Shown here piece by piece: positions 6,854-14,667 of a DNA stretch of 64,000 nt. The stretch spans positions 682,001-746,000 of the forward strand of contig NZ_JAATOD010000001.1 in NCBI RefSeq assembly GCF_014229645.1, written 5' to 3'. Source of the stretch: Listeria swaminathanii. GTDB taxonomy: Bacteria; Bacillota; Bacilli; Lactobacillales; Listeriaceae. Numbering within the stretch: the first letter of the stretch is position 1; the number at the start of each line of letters is the position of its first letter. A program made the position numbers and the translations under genes. The notes beneath the pieces were generated by a model. That model made no database searches. It was not told where the DNA came from and worked only from the letters and a program-made list of their open reading frames with translations.

Positions 6854-8659
6854 CTACAGCATCTCTAAGATTCGCAACATATTTTGATTCATTAATTCCA
6901 TTTCCTTACGTTTAAGCGGATAATGCCCTAACAGTAAGGCTTGGATGTAAAGTACATTCACAATCACGGACAATTCATTCACGCTTTTTCCAGAGCTGAA
7001 AAGTCGTTTAATCAGTTCATTATCTAAATTTAAATACAAGTGAGCGAGCGGGGCAGGTTCTTGTTCTTTTTGAATGCTCTCTAAAATATCACTAAAAACT
7101 GAATTCGTCTCTTCGACAGCTCGTTCTAGTTCGCGTAACTCTTGTGTTGCTGTAGAATGGATGAAAATAATCGGTAAATCTTTTGGCTCAAAATGTTTGA
7201 TCAGCACATCGGTGTCAAACTCAGCCATCATACTATTCATTTCTGTCAAAATAGGTTGGTACGCTTGTTCTTCATCCGCTGTCATTGGACGTAATTTATC
7301 CGTCATTTCTTCCGGCTGGATTAAAACAAATTCAGTTCCTTCCACAAAGTAACTTAACTGCGCTAAAATTGGCGAGTCGTAGGAATAACCACCATTAATA
7401 AGTGTTATACCGCTTGATCTCGCAATATCTTTAATTTGTCTAAAATCATCGACAGAATAAGTGTAATAGATGACATCGTTTTTCGCGATAATATCACCTA
7501 ATTTTTCTTCACCATTCAATGTTCGAACTGGAAGATAAGGATAAATCAATTTTAAAAATGGTGCATCTTCACTAGCAAGTGCTTTAAAACCAAGATAATG
7601 GGTAGCTAATAATTTCATCAGCGCTTCTTCCGGAAGTGTTTCAATTCCTTTTTTCAGCGCAACGCCAAGCTCATCAGCAACACTAGTTAACCGCTCATTT
7701 TTATAAAACGCTTCACGGGAGGCAACAGGTTGAAGCTCATCCGTCCAAATCACGCATTTAGCAAAAAACGACCAATCCGGTAAAATATTATTTGCTTCAC
7801 TAGTTACATACATATTATTTAAAAATACCGTATTTTTCCGGATAGCATTCATTTGAACAGCATGAGGAATCATATAAGCAATCCCAAATGTTCTACCAGA
7901 TTCATTTTCAATTAAGAAATAATCTTGGAAATGCGTTCCCAGAATATATTCGCCGTACTGAATAATCTGCTCTCGCGAAAGTTTAAACAAGGTTTCTTTA
8001 TCGGAAAACTGTTTGGTCCAGCTATTAATTTCTTCCTCTAAACCATTAATTTCTACTATTATATTGCTTTCCAAAGAGGAGCCATATTTTTTTAATGTAT
8101 TGATTAAATATTCGACTTCCTCGCATTCAGGATGATCTTCTAAACCAGCGCGCAAACGTAAATACACTTGCGTACCAGGTTCGCGAGTGTCGGTTTCTAT
8201 TTTTCGAACGGAATAAGTACCGTCCGCTTTCCCGCGCCACTCGGTTGTGCCGCCGTCTTTTTTTGAGGTGGAAATCATCACAATTTCATCACTCACGATA
8301 AAACAAGAAAGCAAGCCAATTCCGAAACGACCGATAAAGTCATTGGAACTCTCACCATCAAAGTTTTTTTCGCCTTTAGATGAATTAGCGATAGTAGCAA
8401 GAAAAGCGTGAACTTCTTCTTCCGTTAAACCAATCCCGTTATCTTCTAAAATTAATGTTTTTTCATTATTATCTCCAGTTAGAGAGGCATGAATTTTACC
8501 TTCTAAAGTTGGATCTATTTTTTTTCGGGCGCGAATGGCATCGGTTGCATTTTGCAACAATTCGCGAATATAAACATCTTTTTCGTCATAAAGGTGGTTT
8601 GAAAGAATGTCAATCATACCAGCCAAGTTCACCTGAAAGCGGTGAGAATAATTTTCCAT
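6854..8659 (-). CDS. htpG: Divergent Hsp90/HtpG-family chaperone ATPase
   Basis: 601 residues. The N-terminal GHKL ATPase domain shows RELLQNATDAI (N-box, near 33), DNGIGLT (near 98), LATIANSSKG and the glycine-rich lid GRFGIGLLSCF (near 130). The middle domain keeps the catalytic-Arg segment as PVASRE, and the C-terminal dimerisation region (QALLLGHYPL) is present, so it is a full-length Hsp90. The motifs differ from classical HtpG (ELISNASDA, GQFGVGF), marking a divergent subgroup. No CIRCE element is seen upstream. AGGAGG lies eight bases before the ATG. It heads the cluster of four TPR-like genes. Likely lmo0942. Confidence 0.85.
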   Translation of the reverse strand: MENYSHRFQVNLAGMIDILSNHLYDEKDVYIRELLQNATDAIRARKKIDPTLEGKIHASLTGDNNEKTLILEDNGIGLTEEEVHAFLATIANSSKGEKNFDGESSNDFIGRFGIGLLSCFIVSDEIVMISTSKKDGGTTEWRGKADGTYSVRKIETDTREPGTQVYLRLRAGLEDHPECEEVEYLINTLKKYGSSLESNIIVEINGLEEEINSWTKQFSDKETLFKLSREQIIQYGEYILGTHFQDYFLIENESGRTFGIAYMIPHAVQMNAIRKNTVFLNNMYVTSEANNILPDWSFFAKCVIWTDELQPVASREAFYKNERLTSVADELGVALKKGIETLPEEALMKLLATHYLGFKALASEDAPFLKLIYPYLPVRTLNGEEKLGDIIAKNDVIYYTYSVDDFRQIKDIARSSGITLINGGYSYDSPILAQLSYFVEGTEFVLIQPEEMTDKLRPMTADEEQAYQPILTEMNSMMAEFDTDVLIKHFEPKDLPIIFIHSTATQELRELERAVEETNSVFSDILESIQKEQEPAPLAHLYLNLDNELIKRLFSSGKSVNELSVIVNVLYIQALLLGHYPLKRKEMELMNQNMLRILEML

Positions 8660-8789
8660 AGTCCGGGCCTCCTAGTTGTGTAAATCTCTTTTTTATTCTA
8701 TCATAAAGGGTGAGATAAATAATGAGAAAACAGTTATAGATGTTTAAGAATTTCTATCAGTGGTAAATACTTTGTGATGGTTTCCACAC

Positions 8790-8818
8790 TGGACAATGTG
8801 ATGGAAATAGATTATACT
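8790..8818 (+). promoter_or_regulatory. Sigma-A promoter of fri
   Basis: TGGACA (8790-8795), 17-base spacer, TATACT (8813-8818), about 45 bases before the start codon. A GTTT lies at 8780 but its distance to the GGAAAT at 8803 is too long for a convincing sigma-B promoter. Confidence 0.7.
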
Positions 8819-8843
8819 CATTATTAAGAGATAATCATTACAA
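8812..8843 (+). promoter_or_regulatory. Tandem PerR/Fur-type boxes at fri
   Basis: Two 15-base sites resemble the PerR box TTATAATNATTATAA. The first (8812-8826) matches 12 of 14 defined positions and overlaps the -10 element; the second (8829-8843) matches 11 of 14 and lies near the transcription start. Listeria fri is known to be PerR- and iron-responsive, which fits. Confidence 0.6.
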
Positions 8844-8861
8844 AATAGGAGGAAGATAATT

Positions 8862-9332
8862 ATGAAAACAATCAACTCAGTAGACACAAAGGAATTTTTG
8901 AATCACCAAGTAGCGAATTTAAACGTATTCACAGTAAAAATTCATCAAATTCATTGGTATATGAGAGGCCACAACTTCTTCACTTTACATGAAAAAATGG
9001 ATGATTTATATAGCGAATTCGGCGAACAAATGGATGAAGTAGCAGAACGTTTACTAGCTATCGGCGGAAGCCCACTATCCACTTTAAAAGAGTTTTTAGA
9101 AAATGCGAGCGTAGAAGAAGCTCCTTATACAAAACCTAAAACAATGGATCAATTAATGGAAGACTTAGTTGGTACACTGGAATTACTTAGAGACGAATAT
9201 CAACAAGGCATCGAGCTAACTGACAAAGAAGGCGACAATGTAACAAACGATATGCTAATTGCTTTCAAAGCTAGCATCGACAAACATATCTGGATGTTCA
9301 AAGCATTCTTAGGAAAAGCTCCATTAGAATAA
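8862..9332 (+). CDS. fri: Dps-family ferritin-like protein Fri
   Basis: 156 residues, the size of a Dps subunit. The inter-subunit ferroxidase ligands are visible: H31 of KIHQIHWYMRG, the following His/Asp region (HEKMDDLYSEFGEQMDEVAERLL) with the D/E residues, as in Listeria Dps-like ferritin. Twelve subunits form a shell that oxidises iron with hydrogen peroxide, protecting DNA and storing iron. ATG with AGGAGGAAG. Single gene between its own promoter and a terminator. The protein matches my memory of the Listeria Fri/Flp sequence very closely. lmo0943. Confidence 0.95.
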   Translation: MKTINSVDTKEFLNHQVANLNVFTVKIHQIHWYMRGHNFFTLHEKMDDLYSEFGEQMDEVAERLLAIGGSPLSTLKEFLENASVEEAPYTKPKTMDQLMEDLVGTLELLRDEYQQGIELTDKEGDNVTNDMLIAFKASIDKHIWMFKAFLGKAPLE

Positions 9333-9363
9333 AATTAACCAAAAACTAGAATAAAATTAATCA

Positions 9364-9402
9364 AAAACTGTGTGGGAAATTTTTCTCACACAGTTTTTTT
9401 AT
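9364..9402 (+). terminator. Rho-independent terminator after fri
   Basis: Long inverted repeat (AAAACTGTGTG arm at 9364-9374, partner at 9387-9397) followed by seven T. Confidence 0.85.
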
Positions 9403-9458
9403 ACGCTATACTGTTATAGTACAATATCCTTATTTTTGATTTGTTTTAACACAATTTG

Positions 9459-9484
9459 GTTTGAAGCATCTCAGAAAGAGGTAT
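9459..9484 (+). promoter_or_regulatory. Candidate sigma-B promoter upstream of the YneR-like gene
   Basis: GTTT (9459-9462), 16-base spacer, AGGTAT (9479-9484); one mismatch to GGGWAT. It lies about 100 bases before the gene start, so other promoters could exist. Confidence 0.45.
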
Positions 9485-9590
9485 ATTATCTTCATAACAA
9501 AAAGCAGAAAAAGTGAAATTCATAGTCAAATCTGCTATTCTTGAATAACAATCTTCACGCATAAAAAAATGGAAACGAGGAGTGAAAAGC

Positions 9591-9893
9591 ATGAATATTG
9601 AGGTAACGGACCAAGCAAATAAATGGTTTCATGATGAATTCGATGTAGCCAATGGTAATGGAATTCGACTTTTTGCCAAATATGGTGGTTCTAACAGTTC
9701 CTTACATCCTGGTTTCTCTATCGGTCTAACCGCCGAAAAACCGCAAGAAGCAGCAGTTGCTGAGCAGAAAGAAGACTTAATTTTCTTCATTGAAGACCAT
9801 GATTATTGGTATTTCAAAGACCACGACTGGAAAATTGACTATGAACCAAAAACGGAAGAAGTATCCTTTTCCTTTAAAGAAAAAGTGAAATGA
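9591..9893 (+). CDS. YneR-like protein of the HesB/IscA fold
   Basis: 100 residues. The segment IRLFAKYGGSN...GFSIGLT and the acidic C-terminal half (FFIEDHDYWYFKDHDW) match the Bacillus YneR group of HesB-like proteins. Unlike IscA it contains no cysteine, so it cannot be a classical Fe-S carrier. A GTG at 9582 overlaps the ribosome binding site CGAGGAG; the ATG at 9591 has eight-base spacing and is used here. Monocistronic between two terminators. Function unknown; stress regulation suggested by the sigma-B-like promoter. Likely lmo0944. Confidence 0.75.
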   Translation: MNIEVTDQANKWFHDEFDVANGNGIRLFAKYGGSNSSLHPGFSIGLTAEKPQEAAVAEQKEDLIFFIEDHDYWYFKDHDWKIDYEPKTEEVSFSFKEKVK

Positions 9894-9907
9894 ATCCAAC
9901 AATAAAT

Positions 9908-9946
9908 GACCGCGTGTAATCAATTTGATTTCAGGCGGTTTTTGTT
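9908..9946 (+). terminator. Terminator after the YneR-like gene
   Basis: Fifteen-base arms (9909-9923 and 9925-9939) with few mismatches, capped by ACCGC/GCGGT at the base and followed by a T run. Confidence 0.75.
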
Positions 9947-10006
9947 TTAAAAACTTTACTGTTTCGCCTTCCTTTGCTATTCTACTAAGAGAGCAGGAGG
10001 AGAAAC

Positions 10007-11137
10007 ATGACAAAGAAATTAGTAATATGTATCAGTTTAATCGCAATATTTTTAAGCGGTTGTAGTTTTTCAGAACCATCAACCAAAACATCTAACATCA
10101 CTGAAAAAACCTTAAATGGTGCAAGTTTTACCTTTTTTGATGTCGGCCAAGGGGATAGCACACTTATTCAGGCAGAGGATGGCACGACAATCTTAATTGA
10201 TACTGGTCGCCAAGACGATGACCGGATTTTGACTTATTTAAAAGAAGCGAATATAAAGAAGATAGATTTGCTACTACTGACACACCCACACGCCGACCAT
10301 ATTGGTAATGCTGACAAAGTAATTGCTACATATAAACCAAAGGAAATTTGGATGGACGGCTTAACTTTTTCTAGTAGTATTTATGAAAAAGTAATCGATG
10401 CAGCATTAGCTTCAGACGCGAAATATAAAGAGCCAAGACGCGGCGATAAAGCCACTTTTGGACCATTTAATATCGAAGTTTTAAGCCCCGACAAGTTAGA
10501 AAACGAGGCAAACAACGATTCTATCGCAATAAAAATGACCTATAAAGACATTTCGGCCATTTTCACAGGTGATGCTGAAAAAGGTCGTGAAAGGGAAATG
10601 GTCGATAGTGGCGCCAATTTAGAAGCAGATATTTTGGACTTAGGGCACCACGGCTCATCGACATCCAACCAACCGTTCTTCCTGGATAAAGTAAAACCAC
10701 AAGTGGCTGTTTACTCAGCTGAGAAGGCAAATAGTTATGGACATCCGCACGTGGAAGTACTAGAATGGCTGAAAGAACGCGATATTAAAACATACGGAAC
10801 CGATGTAAACGGAACAGTTATCATCGAAACCGATGGCGAAAAAATTCATGTTCAAACGGAAAAAGAAGGCACACCAAAATCAGGTAGCAGCTATAACAAA
10901 GAGCGTAGCACACAAAAAACAGAAGACGCTAGCTCAAAAGAATTGCCTAAAAGCATTAATTTAAATACAGCTTCTAGTGAAGATTTGCAACTATTACCAC
11001 TTATTGGGCCCGCACTTGCAGATAAAATTATTGCAGGGCGCCCATATCAATCAATAGATGACTTGAAAAAAATTAACGGCATTGGCGATGGTATTGTGCG
11101 CCAAATCAAAGAACAAGGCATTGCCGTAACAAAGTAG
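10007..11137 (+). CDS. ComEC-like metallo-beta-lactamase lipoprotein with HhH domain
   Basis: 376 residues. The N-terminus is a lipoprotein signal with lipobox LSGC (Cys19), so it is anchored outside the membrane. Residues 38-285 are a metallo-beta-lactamase domain like the soluble part of ComEC: DVGQGDS, HPHADHIGN, TGDAEKGRE, LGHHGSSTSN. The C-terminal 60 residues form a ComEA-like helix-hairpin-helix pair (LNTASSEDLQLLPLIGP, INGIGDGIV) that binds DNA. Together these suggest an extracellular nuclease or phosphodiesterase acting on DNA; substrate is inferred. It overlaps in operon with the DUF3006 gene. Likely lmo0945. Confidence 0.85.
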   Translation: MTKKLVICISLIAIFLSGCSFSEPSTKTSNITEKTLNGASFTFFDVGQGDSTLIQAEDGTTILIDTGRQDDDRILTYLKEANIKKIDLLLLTHPHADHIGNADKVIATYKPKEIWMDGLTFSSSIYEKVIDAALASDAKYKEPRRGDKATFGPFNIEVLSPDKLENEANNDSIAIKMTYKDISAIFTGDAEKGREREMVDSGANLEADILDLGHHGSSTSNQPFFLDKVKPQVAVYSAEKANSYGHPHVEVLEWLKERDIKTYGTDVNGTVIIETDGEKIHVQTEKEGTPKSGSSYNKERSTQKTEDASSKELPKSINLNTASSEDLQLLPLIGPALADKIIAGRPYQSIDDLKKINGIGDGIVRQIKEQGIAVTK

Positions 11138-11146
11138 GTGATTAGG

Positions 11147-11374
11147 GTGAAAAAAGCAATTTTAGATCGTATAGAAGATGGAAAAGCAGTTTTTCTCATG
11201 GAACCTGACCACGCAGAATGGATCATAGACCAAGAAAAGCTCGATTCAGCCATAAAAGAAGGGGATGTTGTCACTATTTCAGATACAAATGAAATAGTAC
11301 AACACCCCCAAGAAACGGACGAAATGAAAAAAAGGATTGCAGAAAAGCTGGAAAAACTACGAGGAAGAAACTGA
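11147..11374 (+). CDS. DUF3006 small protein, partner of the ComEC-like hydrolase
   Basis: 75 residues beginning KKAILDRIEDGKAVFL, the signature of DUF3006, a short beta-barrel-like protein usually encoded directly after ComEC-like metallo-beta-lactamase genes. A GTG at 11138 abuts the previous stop, but AGGTG at 11136-11140 spaces correctly to the GTG at 11147. The C-terminus is a charged helix (EMKKRIAEKLEKLRGRN). Function unknown. Confidence 0.75.
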   Translation: MKKAILDRIEDGKAVFLMEPDHAEWIIDQEKLDSAIKEGDVVTISDTNEIVQHPQETDEMKKRIAEKLEKLRGRN

Positions 11375-11452
11375 GAAAAACTTTTTTAAACTCTCATGAA
11401 ATTATCATCTTTCTTTCAGCACATTCTTTTTTAGAAAAGTTATTATATGTAT

Positions 11453-11561
11453 AAGCTAACAACAAGCAAAACATTTTCATTTCTTTCCCTTTTTAGAATG
11501 AAAATCCCAAACTCCCTTTTAGCTAGTGCGGTTTACTCCCTTTTTCCGCACTAGTTTTTTT
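11453..11561 (+). ncRNA. LhrC-family-like small regulatory RNA
   Basis: This gene-free stretch has the layout of the Listeria LhrC sRNAs. There is a first stem-loop (ATTTTCATT at 11472-11480 with AATGAAAAT at 11497-11505) whose loop holds TCCC. A single-stranded stretch follows with two TCCC copies (11505-11508, 11513-11516). A terminator hairpin comes last (CTAGTGCGG at 11523-11531 with CCGCACTAG at 11546-11554), with a fourth TCCC in its loop and a T run. Length of about 109 bases fits the family. The 5' end is estimated from a TATTAT at 11441-11446 and is uncertain. LhrC-type RNAs use UCCC motifs to block Shine-Dalgarno regions of envelope-protein mRNAs. Confidence 0.65.
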
Positions 11562-11572
11562 ATGCGCAAAAA

Positions 11573-12790
11573 TCACTTTTTCTGTGTGAAGAGGAATTTA
11601 TTGCGTCCAGCATCTAGGCCGCAATATAACATAATTAGCGTAATACCGATTAAAACATACATTGTTGGTTGCCAACTGCCAAGCGTATCGTGCAGTGTAC
11701 CAAATAAAATCGGACCGGAAGCAGCAAACAAGTAACCAATTGATTGTGCCATTCCAGATAAATCCGCTGATTCGGTAGCGCTTGTTGTTCGCAAATTAAA
11801 GAACATCATCGAAAGACTAAACGACATCCCCGAACCAATGCCATATAAAATAATCGCAGTAGATAAAATAGCCACATTACCGGAAGCGAACATAATTCCA
11901 AAAATCCCAATTAAAAATAACGAAACGGAAATTCCAACAAGAAGCTGCTGATTTTTCATCCTCCCAGCGATAATCGGAATAATAAATGTAATCGGCATAA
12001 CCGCAAATTGCATCAAGGAAAGCATGAGACCGCTAGAAGTACTGGATAATCCTTGATCCGCTAAAATGTTTGGCAACCAAGCAATTGAAATATAATAAAT
12101 CGCCGACTGCGAACCCATAAATAACGAAATCTTCCAAGCAAGCGGTGATTTCCAAACCGAAGTAGTAGCCAAATGGGTCGCAATTTTCTCTGTGCTGCGT
12201 TGGTTATATTTTAGCTGCGGAAGCCAAATAACTAACGCCAAAACCGCAAGCATTGCCCAGAAACCCATACTTCCGTGCCAGCTGAAACGATTATTCATCG
12301 CAATTGGCACCGTCAAGCCAGCTGCAAGTGCCGCACATAAATTCATCGAAATCGAGTAAATCCCAGTCATTAACCCCAATTTAAATGGAAATTCCTTCTT
12401 AATTAAACTAGGCAAAATAACATTCCCAACTGCAATTGCAAGACCAATCAAAAACGTCCCAGCAAACAAATTAAGTTCGCCACCAAATGGGCGCACCAAG
12501 CTACCAATTACAAGCGTCAAAAGGGCCACAAAAATTAATACTTCGATACCGAGAGCCCGGCTTAACTTAGAAACAAAAGGGGATAACCCCGCAAACGCAA
12601 GCAGCGGAATAGTTGTTAGCAACCCAGCCATCGTATTCGTTAAATGTAAATCTGATTGAATCATTCCAAGTAACGGACCAACAGATGTGATAGGCGTCCG
12701 TAAATTCGCTGCAATTAAAATAATTCCTATAATAAGCATCACCTTACTCGACCGCGTAAGGATTTTTTTATTGATTAAATCTGAATTCAT
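11573..12790 (-). CDS. MFS transporter, CynX/NimT (cyanate permease-like) family
   Basis: 405 residues with twelve predicted membrane helices. The N-terminal helix region NLRTPITSVGPLLG is typical of the CynX/NimT group, whose members move cyanate, nitroimidazoles or other small anions; the substrate here is unknown. The ATG overlaps the stop of the upstream GntR gene (ATGA, 12787-12790), so the two are translationally coupled and the regulator probably controls the transporter. Likely lmo0947. Confidence 0.8.
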   Translation of the reverse strand: MNSDLINKKILTRSSKVMLIIGIILIAANLRTPITSVGPLLGMIQSDLHLTNTMAGLLTTIPLLAFAGLSPFVSKLSRALGIEVLIFVALLTLVIGSLVRPFGGELNLFAGTFLIGLAIAVGNVILPSLIKKEFPFKLGLMTGIYSISMNLCAALAAGLTVPIAMNNRFSWHGSMGFWAMLAVLALVIWLPQLKYNQRSTEKIATHLATTSVWKSPLAWKISLFMGSQSAIYYISIAWLPNILADQGLSSTSSGLMLSLMQFAVMPITFIIPIIAGRMKNQQLLVGISVSLFLIGIFGIMFASGNVAILSTAIILYGIGSGMSFSLSMMFFNLRTTSATESADLSGMAQSIGYLFAASGPILFGTLHDTLGSWQPTMYVLIGITLIMLYCGLDAGRNKFLFTQKK

Positions 12791-13476
12791 TTATTTTCTC
12801 CATTCTTAGCAGCAATTCGTTTGAAAAGAGTAATATACTCTGTAACTTCACTTGCGGCTTGTTCTTTATTTCGCTTTTCGATAGCTGAGACAAGCAATCC
12901 ATGCCCATTATGCTGATTTGCTTCTGGGTTCATTTCCGTTGTACTCGTAATCGAAAACTGTATTTCTTCTAAAATATTACCGTACATATCCAACAACAAT
13001 TTATTATGAGCTGCTTTCACAATAGTTAAATGAAGGGCAGAATCAGCTTTCACAAAAGCCTCCACATCATTACTCTCATGCGCTAAATTGCAACATTGGC
13101 TATATTTTTTCAACGTCGCTAAATCTTCTTCCGTACGTCGTTCACAAGCTAAAATAACTGCTTCCCGGTCTAGCGCATGACGGATTTCAAGGATTTCTTG
13201 AACAGAAGATTCCCGGACACGTTTTTGAATAATCGCATTGAGCTCACTATTATTACGGACAAAAGTACCATCACCTTGCTTCGTTTCCAGCAAACCAATA
13301 TGCGCTAAGGCACGAATGGCTTCACGTAGCGTATTTCGACTGATACCAAATTCAGCCATTAAATCCGCCTCTTTCGGAATACGTTCGCCAATTTTCCAAG
13401 TGCCACTCGTGATTTCAGCTTTTATTTGATCATAAACTTGTTCCGCCAGTGATTTTCGTTCAATTTTTTCTACCAC
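12787..13476 (-). CDS. GntR/FadR-family transcriptional regulator
   Basis: 229 residues. N-terminal winged helix (IKAEITSGTWKIGERIPKEADLM, then FGISRNTLREAIRAL) and a C-terminal all-helical FCD domain (EILEIRHALDREAVILACERR) with the metal-binding pattern of the FadR group. A GTG at 13485 overlaps the GGAG ribosome binding site, so the GTG at 13476 with an eight-base gap is chosen. The effector is not evident. It is coupled to the MFS gene downstream. Likely lmo0948. Confidence 0.85.
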   Translation of the reverse strand: MVEKIERKSLAEQVYDQIKAEITSGTWKIGERIPKEADLMAEFGISRNTLREAIRALAHIGLLETKQGDGTFVRNNSELNAIIQKRVRESSVQEILEIRHALDREAVILACERRTEEDLATLKKYSQCCNLAHESNDVEAFVKADSALHLTIVKAAHNKLLLDMYGNILEEIQFSITSTTEMNPEANQHNGHGLLVSAIEKRNKEQAASEVTEYITLFKRIAAKNGENK

Positions 13477-13597
13477 ATTTTTCACTCCGATTCTAAAGGT
13501 AGGATGATTGGTTCTATTTTACATAAGAATAATTTTTTTGTAAACCTTATTTTGTTAAATTGTGATAGAATGAAGGAAGAAAAGGGCAGGTGACGAA

Positions 13598-14644
13598 ATG
13601 AATTGGTTAGAGAAACTAAAAGAAAATGACACGGCAAGACGGGTGCTAGTGTTTGTCCTGCTAGGCATTGTTTTATATTTACTCAGAAGCATGATTGATT
13701 TAATATTACTAACATTCATTTTTGCATTTTTAGTGACGCGATTAGAAAACGTTATTTTAAAAAGGGTACGAGTACCAAGAAAATTAATTGTTATCGTATT
13801 GTATTCCTTAGTAGCAGTGTTTTTATATATTTCTATTGTGCATTTTTTACCGATTTTAATCGAACAAATTTCCCAGCTAGTAGATTCACTTGTAAAAATG
13901 TATAATAACCCAAGCGATAACACGATTGTGCAATGGGTTGTTGGATTTTTAAAAGAATCTAACATTCAAAAATACTTACAAGCCGGGGTTGATTTTATTA
14001 TCGCTTCGCTTTCAGGTATTGGGTCTGTAGGCTTATCTTTCTTCTTAGCGTTAATACTTAGTTTGTTTTTCTCTTTGGAAAAAGAACGAGTGACTTCCTT
14101 TACTGGGCAATTTCTGACGAGTAAAGTTGGTTTTATTTTTAAAGAAGCGGCCTTTTTTGGGAAGAAATTTGTGGCGACGTTTGGTGTTGTGTTAGAAGCG
14201 CAGTTAATGATTGCGCTTGTAAATACGATTATTACGACGATAGCTCTTTATTTAATGGATTTCCCACAGTTGCTTAGTTTGTCGATTATGGTGTTCGTTT
14301 TAGGATTAATTCCTGTTGCCGGTGTTATTATTTCGTGTATCCCTCTGGTATTAATCGCTTATACAGTTGGCGGGTTCCAAGATGTTATTTATATTTTAAT
14401 TACGGTGGTCATTGTCCACGCGATTGAAACGTATATTTTAAACCCAAAACTAATGTCATCAAAAACGAATTTACCTGTATTTTACACATTTATTATTTTA
14501 ATCTTCTCAGAAACGTTTTTCGGCGTATGGGGACTTATTGTCGGAATTCCAGTCTTTGTATTCTTACTAGATATTCTGGAAGTGAGAAATGCAGATGATT
14601 TAAAGAAACGCACGATATTTGGACGCAAGAAAAAAGTAGATTAA
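13598..14644 (+). CDS. AI-2E family (PerM-type) membrane transporter
   Basis: 348 residues with about eight membrane helices, the usual AI-2E family topology: two early helix pairs, a long extracytoplasmic or cytoplasmic middle part (QISQLVDSLVKMYNN), then the conserved GLIPVAGVIISCIPL and ETYILNPKLMSSKTNLP segments near the C-terminus. Members export small molecules or act in sodium/proton exchange; the substrate is unknown. ATG preceded by GGGCAGGTGA. Single gene; its last codons form part of the terminator. Likely lmo0949. Confidence 0.85.
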   Translation: MNWLEKLKENDTARRVLVFVLLGIVLYLLRSMIDLILLTFIFAFLVTRLENVILKRVRVPRKLIVIVLYSLVAVFLYISIVHFLPILIEQISQLVDSLVKMYNNPSDNTIVQWVVGFLKESNIQKYLQAGVDFIIASLSGIGSVGLSFFLALILSLFFSLEKERVTSFTGQFLTSKVGFIFKEAAFFGKKFVATFGVVLEAQLMIALVNTIITTIALYLMDFPQLLSLSIMVFVLGLIPVAGVIISCIPLVLIAYTVGGFQDVIYILITVVIVHAIETYILNPKLMSSKTNLPVFYTFIILIFSETFFGVWGLIVGIPVFVFLLDILEVRNADDLKKRTIFGRKKKVD

Positions 14645-14667
14645 GCATATTGCTTAATCTACTTTTT
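14631..14667. terminator. Bidirectional terminator overlapping both gene ends
   Basis: Perfect inverted repeat of 16 bases (14631-14646 with 14652-14667), centred on GTAGATTAAGC. It includes the last codons of the AI-2E gene and of the convergent hydrolase, both of which end in Lys-Val-Asp. Confidence 0.85.

Noticed and set aside
8780..8808. Possible sigma-B promoter at fri (GTTT to GGAAAT)
   Set aside because: The spacer of 19 bases is too long and the -10 has a mismatch; the sigma-A promoter nearby is much better.
13555..13965. 136-residue minus-strand frame opposite the AI-2E gene
   Set aside because: It lies fully antisense to a clear membrane protein, has no ribosome binding site, and its composition mirrors the gene on the other strand.
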